This document shows, piece by piece, positions 7,506 through 14,485 of a stretch of DNA of 24,158 nucleotides. The stretch spans positions 1 through 24,158 of the forward strand of contig CAZYAK010000018.1 of NCBI GenBank assembly GCA_964645935.1, given 5' to 3'. How positions within the stretch are numbered: the stretch's first letter is position 1; each line of letters begins with the position of its first letter. The notes under the pieces were generated by a model that was given only the letters and a program-made list of their open reading frames with translations, did not search any database and was not told the origin of the DNA. The position numbers and the translations under genes are program-made. Source of the stretch: CAZYAK01 sp964645935. GTDB lineage: Bacteria; Patescibacteriota; Gracilibacteria; Peribacterales; Peribacteraceae.

Positions 7506-8351
7506 CTATTTTTTGTACACCTGAATCGCAATACTGAGGATCTTACTGACCTCCGCGCGATTGATGGGACGACTCGGTCCAAACTGGCCCGTCAGCTTGC
7601 CCTGCGCGTCGACGTAGCCGGAGACGATGCCACCTTGCACGGCCGTCTTGATGGCGCCCGCAAAGAGCGTGGAGGGTGTGACATCGGTAAAGATCTTCTC
7701 GGCATCCGTGAGCTCCAGCACCTGCGCGCCGAAGGCCTGCAGGACCGTCATCACCACCTCGGCGCGCGTCGCCGCCCTGCGGACGTCCACCGTGCCATCG
7801 GCGTACACGGCAAAGGCGTGGCTCTCGGCGCACGCCACGTAGGAAGCGCTCCAGGACTTCTCCGCCACGGGATTGTTGGGGATGCCCGGACAGGACGCGC
7901 GGTCCAGGCCCGCGGCCTCCACGCTCATTTTAGCCAGTTCCTCCAGAGAGACGTTGCGCTCTGGGCCAAAGACCCCGGTGGGAATGCCCTGGGAACTGCG
8001 GTACCCCGTGACGATCCCCCGCTCCGTCATGTCTCGCACGTACGGGGCGAACCAGGCCGTCAGCGGCACGTCGTGTAGGAGGTAGGGCACGTCGCCCAGC
8101 CGGAACGTGACGTAGGTGTCCGATCCCTCCACCTCCTGGCGGTCGCCCAGTTCTGTACCGTCGTCGGGGAAGAATTCCGTACTCGCCTCCAGCCTGAGCT
8201 CCGCGGCGTCGGTGTCTGCGTCCTCCAGATCGGCGGCAAGCGCAGGCTCCACGGCATCCAGTTCACGCGTCAGTTCCGTCGCGGGCGAGAGCGCGAGGGT
8301 GGAGGAAGGCAACAAGACAAGCGCGAGAAGCGAGGAGGCGAAGAGTCGCAT
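7506..8351 (-). CDS. SLH-domain surface protein
   Basis: This 281-aa exported protein starts at the ATG at 8351. That start gives a signal peptide (MRLFASSLLALVLLPSSTLA) and sits just behind a promoter. A longer frame to 8447 has no such support. An acidic stretch (about 25-85) is followed by three S-layer homology repeats. The first contains GIVTGY and FGPERNVSLEELAKM (about 100-150), the second is degenerate (about 155-205), and the third contains GIVSGY and FGPSRPINRAEVSKIL and ends at the C-terminus. It therefore consists of little more than a wall-binding module. Two cysteines flanking the second repeat are shared with the SLH protein at window start, suggesting a disulfide and a paralogous origin. 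It probably binds cell-wall polymer, with no visible catalytic domain. Confidence 0.88.
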   Translation of the reverse strand: MRLFASSLLALVLLPSSTLALSPATELTRELDAVEPALAADLEDADTDAAELRLEASTEFFPDDGTELGDRQEVEGSDTYVTFRLGDVPYLLHDVPLTAWFAPYVRDMTERGIVTGYRSSQGIPTGVFGPERNVSLEELAKMSVEAAGLDRASCPGIPNNPVAEKSWSASYVACAESHAFAVYADGTVDVRRAATRAEVVMTVLQAFGAQVLELTDAEKIFTDVTPSTLFAGAIKTAVQGGIVSGYVDAQGKLTGQFGPSRPINRAEVSKILSIAIQVYKK

Positions 8352-8358
8352 GGGTCTG

Positions 8359-8386
8359 AGGCTAGCATGCGCCCGTTCTGCCGCAA
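8359..8386 (-). promoter_or_regulatory. leaderless-type promoter of the SLH gene at 8351
   Basis: On the minus strand TTGCGG (8381-8386), a 16-bp spacer and TAGCCT (8359-8364). The -10 ends seven bases before the ATG. No Shine-Dalgarno is present. Confidence 0.4.
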
Positions 8387-8468
8387 CGAACCGCACTTGC
8401 GGACGGAGCGGGATGAGTAGCCGATCTCCGCCTCCCGAAGCCCTCACGCGAGATCCCCGCCATGACCC

Positions 8469-8497
8469 TTGCCCGACCCTTTTCTGTCGAGTACGCT
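8469..8497 (+). promoter_or_regulatory. candidate promoter of carB
   Basis: TTGCCC (8469-8474), a 17-bp spacer and TACGCT (8492-8497). An in-frame ATG at 8507 begins nine bases after the -10 and could be a leaderless start. The favoured start is 63 nt further downstream. Confidence 0.4.
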
Positions 8498-8552
8498 CCG
8501 CCAGACATGAACGGATCCTCGCACGCCGGCTCCTCGGCGCCCAGTCAGGGCG

Positions 8553-8559
8553 GGGGGAG
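8553..8559 (+). promoter_or_regulatory. ribosome binding site deciding the carB start
   Basis: GGGGGAG ends 10 nt before the ATG at 8570. It is one of the few Shine-Dalgarno-like sequences in the window. It supports 8570 over the upstream in-frame ATGs at 8462 and 8507. Confidence 0.45.
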
Positions 8560-8569
8560 CGATTTCCCG

Positions 8570-11500
8570 ATGTCGGCGAAGAGCGCGGACATCAAGACCA
8601 TCCTCTTGCTCGGCTCCGGAGCCCTGAAGATTGGCGAGGCGGGCGAGTTTGACTACTCCGGCAGCCAGGCCATCAAGGCCTTTAAGGAGGAGGGGAAGCG
8701 CGTCGTGCTCATCAACCCGAACATCGCCACCAACCAGACCAGCTGGGGGCTGGCCGACTCCGTGTACTTCGTACCCGTGACTCCGGAGTTCGTAGAGCGC
8801 GTCATCGCGGACGAGAAGCCCGACGCCATCGCCCTGAGCTTCGGCGGACAGACCGCCCTCAACTGCGGCGTAAGGCTGGAAGAGACCGGGGCGCTGCGCA
8901 AACACGGGGTCCGCGTGCTCGGCACGTCGGTAGATAGCATCAGGAAAACCGAGGACCGCGCTCTCTTTAATGCGGAGCTCCGATCCATCGGCGTGGACGT
9001 CCCTAACTCCCGCGCCTGTGAGGACATCACATCCGCCTTGGCCGCGGCCAAGGAGATCGGGTATCCCGTCATCGTCCGCGCCGCGTTCGCCCTGGGTGGC
9101 AAGGGCAGCGGGCGTGCTACCACAGAGGAGGACCTGCGCGAGCTTGTGAAGGTGGCGTTTGTAGAGTCGCACCAGGTGCTGGTAGAGGAAGACCTTACTG
9201 GCTGGAAAGAGATCGAATACGAGGTGGTGCGCGATGCACAAGACAACTGCATCACAGTCTGCAACATGGAAAACGTGGATCCGCTGGGCATCCACACGGG
9301 CGAATCCATCGTAGTGGCTCCCAGCCAGACGCTCGACAACTACGAGTATCAGATGCTGCGATCTATTGCCCTTAAGGTGATCCGACACCTGAAAATCGTG
9401 GGCGAGTGCAACATCCAGTATGCGCTCGATCCTCGCTCGCGCCGCTACAGGGTTATCGAGGTCAATGCGCGCCTCAGCCGCTCCTCCGCGCTCGCGTCCA
9501 AGGCCACCGGCTACCCGCTCGCGTTCGTTGCGGCCAAGCTCGCGCTGGGGTACTCGCTGCCGAGCCTCCGCAACGCCATCACGAAGGTGACGTCCGCGGA
9601 CTTCGAGCCGTCGCTGGACTACGTCGCCCTCAAGATCCCCCGCTGGGACCTGCAAAAGTTCCGCTTCGTCTCCGACCAGGTAACGAGCGAGATGAAATCT
9701 GTGGGTGAGGTAATGGCGCTGGGGCGCACCTTTGAGGAGGCGCTCCAGAAGGCGCTCCGTATGCTCAATATCGGCGTGGATGGCCTCTACCCCGTTGTCT
9801 TCCCCTTCGCCGACCTCACGCGCGAGGTCAAACGCCCCACGCCCCGCCGTATCTTCGCCGTGGCGCAGGCTCTTGCCGGGGAGTGGACGCCTGAGGAGGT
9901 AAACATCGCCACGGGTATTGACCGCTGGTTCCTGCAGCGCATCAAGGCGTGTGCGGATCTGGCGGCCGAGATGTCCCGGAGCAAGGGCGCCAAGCTCCCA
10001 ACCGCGCTACTGCGCTCCGCCAAACGCTCGGGCTTCTCGGATAAGTCCATCGCGGCGCTCCGCGGCGAATCCGCCGAGGAGGTGCGCACGACACGCCTGG
10101 TGGCCGGCATCACGCCCGTCATCAAACAAATTGATACGCTCGCCGGCGAGTTCCCGGCCAAGACCAACTACCTGTACATGACGTACCACGGCACGTCGCA
10201 CGACGTCGTGTTCGAGGCGCCCTCGGGCACGGACGGCTCCGAGGACGTCTTTTGTCGGCGCGTGATGGTGCTCGGCGGCGGTCCATACTCCATCGGCTCG
10301 TCGGTGGAGTTCGACTGGTGCTGCGTCCAGGCCGCGCACGAGCTGCAGCGACAGGGATTCGAAGTCGTCATGGTCAACAGTAACCCCGAGACCGTGAGCA
10401 CCGACTACGACGAGTGCGACTCGCTGTTCTTCGAGCAGCTCACGGAGGAGCGCGTCCGCGACATCGCCGACCTCATCCACCCCCGCGGCATCGTGGTGTC
10501 CATGGGCGGGCAGGTCCCGAACAACCTCTCACCCAAGCTCGCTAAGGCGGGACTGCCCATACTCGGCACCGCACCTTCGGACATCGACCGCGCGGAGGAC
10601 CGCCACAAGTTCAGCACACTGCTAGACGAGCTGAAGGTGGATCAACCCGAGTGGAAGGATTTCGCAGACATGGACGGCGCGCGCGCGTTCTCCGAGCAGG
10701 TGGGCTACCCCGTCATCGTCCGACCCAGCTACGTGCTCTCGGGAGCCGCGATGGCCGTGGTCCATTCCAGTGCCGACCTCGAGGCGTTCCTCCAGGCCGC
10801 CGCCACCGTCTCGCCGGACGCACCCGTCGTCATCTCCAAGTTCGAACAGGGCGCTAAGGAAATCGAGTTTGACGGCGTTGCCCAGGCCGGTGAGCTCCTC
10901 CTCTACGCCGTCTCCGAACACATCGAAAACGCGGGCGTCCACTCCGGCGACGCTACCATCGTGCTCCCGCCGCAGCGCGTGAACCTGGCCACGCTCCATG
11001 AACTCAAGAACATCTCCAAAAAGATCGCGAAGGGCCTCCGGATCAGCGGACCCTTCAATATCCAGTTCCTCGCCAAGAACAACCGCCTCAAGGTGATCGA
11101 GTGCAACCTCCGTGCGTCCCGCAGTTTCCCCTTCGCCAGCAAGGTCACGGGCGAGAACTTTGCGACACTCGCCACCCAGGCGCTCCTCGGCCGCGCCCCG
11201 ACCGGCATCCGCTACCAGACCCTCGACCTCGACCACGTGGGAGTAAAGGCCGCGCAGTTCAGCTTCTCGCGCCTCAAAGGCGCCGACCCGCGCCTGGGCG
11301 TGGAGATGGCGAGCACCGGCGAGGTCGCGTGCTTCGGGCACACAGCGGAGCAAGCGCTGCTCCTCTCGTTGCTCGCGGTGGGCTTCCGCTTCCCGCAGAA
11401 AAACATCCTCGTCACGGTGGGCCGCCTGGAGGACAAGCTGGATCTGCTGCCGTCCATCCAGACGCTCAAGGAGAAAGGGTTTAGCTTCTTTGCCACGGCC

Positions 11501-11806
11501 AACACGCACGAGTTCTTGCAAACCAGAGACATCCCCTCCGCACTCCTCCACAAGGTCTCGGAGCCGCGCAGCCCCAACATCCGCGAGTACCTTGAGCAGA
11601 AGCGCATCGACCTCGTCATCAACGTCCCCAGTCACTCCAGCGGCGACGAACAGACCGACGGCTACTTCATCCGCCGCATCGCCACCGACCAAGGCATCCC
11701 CCTCGTTACCAACGTACAGTTGGCCAAACGCCTCGTGGAAGCGCTGGCCCTGGAGAACACCGCCGCGCTGCCGCTTGTTCGCTGGCCGGACTTGCTGGGG
11801 AGGTAA
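8570..11806 (+). CDS. carB: carbamoyl-phosphate synthase large chain, eukaryote/Bacteroidota-like type
   Basis: This subunit makes carbamoyl phosphate from bicarbonate, two ATP and glutamine-derived ammonia, for pyrimidines and arginine. From 8570 it is 1078 aa, the usual length. Starts at 8507 or 8462 would add 21 or 36 Ser/Gly-rich residues. Two homologous synthetase halves are complete. The first begins GSGALKIGEAGEFDYSGSQA and has the ATP-grasp segments VIVRAAFALGGKGSG and IEVNARLSRSSALASKATG. The second begins LGGGPYSIGSSVEFDWC and has VIVRPSYVLSGAAM and IECNLRASRSFPF. The C-terminus is an MGS-like regulatory domain. From memory, these motifs match animal CPS I/CAD and Bacteroidota CarB (GSGALKIGEAGEFDYSG) rather than the E. 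coli form (GAGPIVIGQACEFDYSG). No carA or other pyrimidine gene is adjacent. Confidence 0.95.
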   Translation: MSAKSADIKTILLLGSGALKIGEAGEFDYSGSQAIKAFKEEGKRVVLINPNIATNQTSWGLADSVYFVPVTPEFVERVIADEKPDAIALSFGGQTALNCGVRLEETGALRKHGVRVLGTSVDSIRKTEDRALFNAELRSIGVDVPNSRACEDITSALAAAKEIGYPVIVRAAFALGGKGSGRATTEEDLRELVKVAFVESHQVLVEEDLTGWKEIEYEVVRDAQDNCITVCNMENVDPLGIHTGESIVVAPSQTLDNYEYQMLRSIALKVIRHLKIVGECNIQYALDPRSRRYRVIEVNARLSRSSALASKATGYPLAFVAAKLALGYSLPSLRNAITKVTSADFEPSLDYVALKIPRWDLQKFRFVSDQVTSEMKSVGEVMALGRTFEEALQKALRMLNIGVDGLYPVVFPFADLTREVKRPTPRRIFAVAQALAGEWTPEEVNIATGIDRWFLQRIKACADLAAEMSRSKGAKLPTALLRSAKRSGFSDKSIAALRGESAEEVRTTRLVAGITPVIKQIDTLAGEFPAKTNYLYMTYHGTSHDVVFEAPSGTDGSEDVFCRRVMVLGGGPYSIGSSVEFDWCCVQAAHELQRQGFEVVMVNSNPETVSTDYDECDSLFFEQLTEERVRDIADLIHPRGIVVSMGGQVPNNLSPKLAKAGLPILGTAPSDIDRAEDRHKFSTLLDELKVDQPEWKDFADMDGARAFSEQVGYPVIVRPSYVLSGAAMAVVHSSADLEAFLQAAATVSPDAPVVISKFEQGAKEIEFDGVAQAGELLLYAVSEHIENAGVHSGDATIVLPPQRVNLATLHELKNISKKIAKGLRISGPFNIQFLAKNNRLKVIECNLRASRSFPFASKVTGENFATLATQALLGRAPTGIRYQTLDLDHVGVKAAQFSFSRLKGADPRLGVEMASTGEVACFGHTAEQALLLSLLAVGFRFPQKNILVTVGRLEDKLDLLPSIQTLKEKGFSFFATANTHEFLQTRDIPSALLHKVSEPRSPNIREYLEQKRIDLVINVPSHSSGDEQTDGYFIRRIATDQGIPLVTNVQLAKRLVEALALENTAALPLVRWPDLLGR

Positions 11807-11842
11807 CGAGTCCTTAGACGGTAGATCGTAGGATCAGGATGA

Positions 11843-11858
11843 GAAAACAGTGGTTTTC
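11843..11858. other. short perfect hairpin between carB and greA
   Basis: GAAAAC, loop AGTG, then GTTTTC. It is a 6-bp stem without a following T-tract, so its role as a terminator is doubtful. Confidence 0.25.
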
Positions 11859-11875
11859 CGACAGGAAGGCTTCTC

Positions 11876-11899
11876 TTTGGCCTAATTCCTAGGGCCAAA
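11876..11899. other. hairpin upstream of greA
   Basis: TTTGGCC (11876-11882) pairs with GGCCAAA (11893-11899) around a 10-nt loop. There is no T-tract on either side, so it is not a standard intrinsic terminator. It lies 13 bp before the greA -35 box. Confidence 0.3.
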
Positions 11900-11912
11900 C
11901 CCCTCTCCTGGC

Positions 11913-11940
11913 TTGTCACTTTCCGCTTTTTCAGTACACT
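11913..11940 (+). promoter_or_regulatory. promoter of greA
   Basis: TTGTCA (11913-11918), a 16-bp spacer and TACACT (11935-11940). The -10 ends 24 nt before the ATG at 11965. The leader is pyrimidine-rich with no Shine-Dalgarno. Confidence 0.5.
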
Positions 11941-11964
11941 CCCTGGGCTTTCCTCCGTTTTTCC

Positions 11965-12510
11965 ATGGCTGATGACATCCTGCCCGACGACGACATCCTC
12001 TCCAGCGCCCCGGCCACGGGCTTCTCCGACGACGATCAGACCCTGATCACGAAGGAGGGCTTGAAGAAGCTCAAGGAGGAGCTGGAATACCTCAAGACCA
12101 CACGCCGCCAGGAGGTCGCTCAGCGCCTGAAGGAAGCCATCTCCTACGGAGACCTTTCTGAGAACTCCGAGTACGAGGAGGCCAAGAACGAGCAGGCCTT
12201 CGTGGAGGGGCGCATCTTGGAGCTCGAGGCCAAAATCAAGAACGCCAAGATCATCGCCGAGAAGAGGTCCGACACCCGCTCCAAAGAGGTCGACATCGGT
12301 TCTACGGTGACGCTCAGCAACAAGACCGACGCTCCCGATGAGCCCGAGAAGTACACCATCGTCGGCTCCACCGAGGCGGACCCGCTCGACCACAAGATCA
12401 GCAACGAGTCCCCGCTTGGCAAGGCCCTCCTCGGCAAACACAAGGGCGATGAGTTCGAGATCGTCACGCCCTCAGGCATGATCAAGTACGAACTCCTTCA
12501 GGTCAGCTGA
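11965..12510 (+). CDS. greA: transcription elongation factor GreA
   Basis: GreA enters the secondary channel of stalled, backtracked RNA polymerase and stimulates cleavage of the extruded RNA 3' end. The 181-aa protein has the N-terminal coiled coil (about residues 26-100) with the conserved tip GDLSENSEYEEAK. The two acidic residues that position the catalytic metal (D63 and E66) are present. The C-terminal FKBP-like domain (about 105-181) ends in SPLGKALLGKHKGDEFEIVTP. It is about 20 residues longer than typical GreA because of an acidic Asp/Ser-rich N-terminal extension (residues 1-24). It has its own promoter 158 bp after carB and may be cotranscribed with the small gene at 12562, unless the GC-rich hairpin between them stops transcription. 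Confidence 0.96.
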   Translation: MADDILPDDDILSSAPATGFSDDDQTLITKEGLKKLKEELEYLKTTRRQEVAQRLKEAISYGDLSENSEYEEAKNEQAFVEGRILELEAKIKNAKIIAEKRSDTRSKEVDIGSTVTLSNKTDAPDEPEKYTIVGSTEADPLDHKISNESPLGKALLGKHKGDEFEIVTPSGMIKYELLQVS

Positions 12511-12516
12511 TCCTCC

Positions 12517-12532
12517 CGGCGCGTTCGCGCCG
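12517..12532 (+). terminator. possible weak terminator after greA
   Basis: CGGCGC, loop GTTC, then GCGCCG: a perfect 6-bp GC stem followed by pyrimidine-rich TCTTCC repeats instead of a T-run. It may attenuate rather than fully stop readthrough into the gene at 12562. Confidence 0.35.
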
Positions 12533-12559
12533 TCTTCCGTCTTCCGTCTTCCGTCTTCC
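12532..12559 (+). repeat. (GTCTTCC)4 heptanucleotide tandem repeat
   Basis: Four perfect copies of GTCTTCC run from 12532 to 12559. Two bases (GT) and then the ATG at 12562 follow. The repeat makes up nearly all of the sequence between the greA hairpin and the next start codon. Confidence 0.9.
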
Positions 12560-12561
12560 GT

Positions 12562-12996
12562 ATGGCCGATCCGACTCCTGCTCCCGCCACCGGAACGCCT
12601 CCCGGTGCCACCGCAGGCGGCGCGGGGGCACTGACGATCCCTGAGGACGTGCAGAAGAAATTCCCCGAACTCATTGCGCTCGTGAAGGGTTCGGAGAGCA
12701 TGAACAACGAGGAGCGGCAGTACTGGATCAACATCCTGCCGATCATGACGCCGGATCAGATCAAGAACCTCTACGAGATTCTGGACAATGAACGGAAGCA
12801 ATTGGCAGCCATCGACGCCAAATACCAAACCGAGATGCAGAAGCTCGGCAGCGCCCAAAGCGTGAAGCAGGTAGAGGAGGAGCGCCGCAAGCGCCGCGAG
12901 GAGCGACAGAGCACGGAACAGACCGCAGCCGCCGAGGACACCGAAGCAACAGAAGATCTGCTCAAACAGATCGACGACGCTGGAAAGGCTGCCTGA
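12562..12996 (+). CDS. small helical protein of unknown function
   Basis: This 144-aa cytosolic protein has no signal peptide or membrane segment, and I do not recognise a named family. Residues 1-25 are Pro/Ala/Gly/Thr-rich and disordered. A core (about 28-95) with MNNEERQYWINILPIMTPDQ and KNLYEILDNERKQL looks like a conserved helical bundle. The C-terminal part (95-144) is a highly charged Glu/Arg-rich helix that could form a coiled coil. The ATG at 12562 directly follows a tandem heptamer repeat, with no Shine-Dalgarno. The gene may share a transcript with greA. It converges on holA with only three bases between the stop codons. Function unknown. Confidence 0.75.
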   Translation: MADPTPAPATGTPPGATAGGAGALTIPEDVQKKFPELIALVKGSESMNNEERQYWINILPIMTPDQIKNLYEILDNERKQLAAIDAKYQTEMQKLGSAQSVKQVEEERRKRREERQSTEQTAAAEDTEATEDLLKQIDDAGKAA

Positions 12997-12999
12997 GCC

Positions 13000-13968
13000 T
13001 CACGCCGTCACTGCGCCACACAGCAAGATGAGTCGGTCGATGAGCGCCTGCAACTCCTGTGGGGCTTCGCCCGTGGCTTTATAGCCACCTGTTTTCAGGT
13101 CCACGTCCGCCTGCGCCGCCCACGACACCGCACGCCGAAGGCCCTCTTCAGTGGCTCTACTCGCAAGCGGGAGAAGGTTTTTTACTGTGGGAAACGGCAC
13201 ACCCGCAGAAGACGCGATGGCGGCGGGGTTTCCCCGTCCATCCGGAGCGGCTGCGTGCACGGCCACGAGGCTCCTGAGCATCCAGAGGAGCACCGACCAC
13301 AGCGAGTAGGGGTCCTCGCCGCCGGACTGCAGCGACCGAGCGTAGGCAAGGGCCTCCGTCACTTTGCCCTGAGCCAGGTAGCCCGTGAGCTGCCACACCT
13401 CCTGCTCGCCCGAAGGCACCGCGAGTACACGCACCATCGTGCCGTCCACGGGCTTACCATCCGCATACATCGTGAGTTTGTCGATTTCCCCGGCAAGGGT
13501 ATCTTGGTCTGCACCCGCAATGCGCAAGAGCTCCGTGATGGCGTCTGTGGTGAGCGACCCGCCGCCCCTCGCTGCGCGCTCGCGCATCCAGCTCTGGAGC
13601 GTCACATCGGAGGGCGGACCAAACTCCTTGAGCTCTGCCACCTTGAGGAGCGCTTTCACGCCGCCCAGGCGCTTGTCTGGCTTGGCTTCGCAGAAGAGGA
13701 GCAGCGTGTCTGGATGAATGGTCGTGGGGAGCGCTTCTACTTCTTCCTTCTCGAAGCGCGGGATGCCGTCGATCACAATGAGACGCTTGTCGCCGAGGAA
13801 CGGCGCGACTGCGGCATCGTCTAGGAGGGTCCGGAATGTCACCTGTTGCGCGGGGATCACGAGGAGATTCTGGTCACCATGCTTCTCCGCAAAATTCTCC
13901 TTCCAGCGCTGGCGCTCTTCCCGCAACCGGAACGCGTTTTCGCCGGTAAACAGTGTGATCTGAGCCAC
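13000..13968 (-). CDS. holA: DNA polymerase III delta subunit
   Basis: The delta subunit is part of the clamp loader that opens the beta sliding clamp at primer-template junctions. The 322-aa protein has the typical N-terminus of the family (ITLFTGENAFRLREER), then an AAA+-like fold with the VIDGIPRFEKEEVEAL segment near residue 65-80. The DTLLLFCEAKPDKR strand-loop and the conserved GADQDTLAGEIDKL helix (about 150-165) follow, and then the helical collar domain (about 200-320). Length agrees with HolA proteins. The start is a GTG at 13968, preceded by TATCAT ending six bases upstream, so the mRNA is probably leaderless. Divergent from the dockerin operon. Confidence 0.92.
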   Translation of the reverse strand: MAQITLFTGENAFRLREERQRWKENFAEKHGDQNLLVIPAQQVTFRTLLDDAAVAPFLGDKRLIVIDGIPRFEKEEVEALPTTIHPDTLLLFCEAKPDKRLGGVKALLKVAELKEFGPPSDVTLQSWMRERAARGGGSLTTDAITELLRIAGADQDTLAGEIDKLTMYADGKPVDGTMVRVLAVPSGEQEVWQLTGYLAQGKVTEALAYARSLQSGGEDPYSLWSVLLWMLRSLVAVHAAAPDGRGNPAAIASSAGVPFPTVKNLLPLASRATEEGLRRAVSWAAQADVDLKTGGYKATGEAPQELQALIDRLILLCGAVTA

Positions 13969-13974
13969 AGTGCG

Positions 13975-13980
13975 ATGATA
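13975..13980 (-). promoter_or_regulatory. leaderless-type -10 element of holA
   Basis: TATCAT on the minus strand ends six bases before the GTG start at 13968. No good -35 box is visible at 16-18 bp. Confidence 0.45.
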
Positions 13981-14050
13981 GCAGAGCGCAAACGCCCCTT
14001 CGAACCACTATATTCGGCGTCACTCTACGAAGAAGTCAATGACCAGCGAA

Positions 14051-14079
14051 TTGAGCGACTGCGGAAAGTGCGCTATACT
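14051..14079 (+). promoter_or_regulatory. promoter of the dockerin-cohesin-cupredoxin operon
   Basis: TTGAGC (14051-14056), a 17-bp spacer and TATACT (14074-14079). The first ATG of the operon is at 14090, so the leader would be only about 4 nt. It is among the best promoters in the window. Confidence 0.65.
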
Positions 14080-14089
14080 TACGTGAAGT

Positions 14090-14479
14090 ATGCGTACCAA
14101 ACCCACACCCACCAAGAAGCGTTCCCAGCGCACCAGCGCGTCCCGCATGACGGGCCTGCGCCTGCGTCCCGTGCAAGCTGCGGCCTTCGGGGCCTTGTGC
14201 ATGGTCGCAGCATTCGGCATCGGTCTGCAGACCGCAGGCGACGTACGAACCTACGACACCAGCGAAGCCGCCGTGCAGGAAACCGTAGAGCATGCTGCAC
14301 CCGGCGACGTGGATGCGGACGGCGAGCTGGAGATCTCCGACGCGATGGCCGTGCTGGCCTTCGCCGACGGTCTCTCCGATCCCATGCCCGATGAACTCCG
14401 CCGCGCGGACTTCGACGGCGACGGTCAGGTGACCACTAAGGACGTCATGCGCGTGCTGCACGCGCTTTCCCTCCGCTAA
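14090..14479 (+). CDS. small membrane-anchored dockerin protein
   Basis: This 129-aa protein has a basic N-terminus (residues 1-26), one membrane segment (about 28-47) and a C-terminal type I dockerin-like domain (about 71-129). The dockerin has two calcium loops of the DxDxDG pattern: D73-D75-D77-G78 with D84, and D107-D109-D111-G112 with D118. Each is followed by a hydrophobic helix (MAVLAFADG, VMRVLHALS). Dockerins bind cohesins in cellulosomes and other surface complexes. Here the next gene, six bases downstream, encodes a cohesin, which strongly suggests a cognate pair. There is no catalytic domain, so this protein would serve as a membrane tether for a cohesin-bearing partner rather than as an enzyme subunit. 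Confidence 0.88.
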   Translation: MRTKPTPTKKRSQRTSASRMTGLRLRPVQAAAFGALCMVAAFGIGLQTAGDVRTYDTSEAAVQETVEHAAPGDVDADGELEISDAMAVLAFADGLSDPMPDELRRADFDGDGQVTTKDVMRVLHALSLR

Positions 14480-14485
14480 ATCCCC

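Noticed and set aside
8444..9655. Long minus-strand frame over carB
   Set aside because: It is antisense to conserved CarB motifs and is produced by GC-rich codon usage.
10622..11692. Second long minus-strand frame over carB
   Set aside because: Same reason: the plus strand encodes the second CarB half and the MGS-like domain.
11843..11899. Two hairpins after carB as an intrinsic terminator
   Set aside because: Neither stem is followed by a T-tract on either strand, so I list them only as hairpins.
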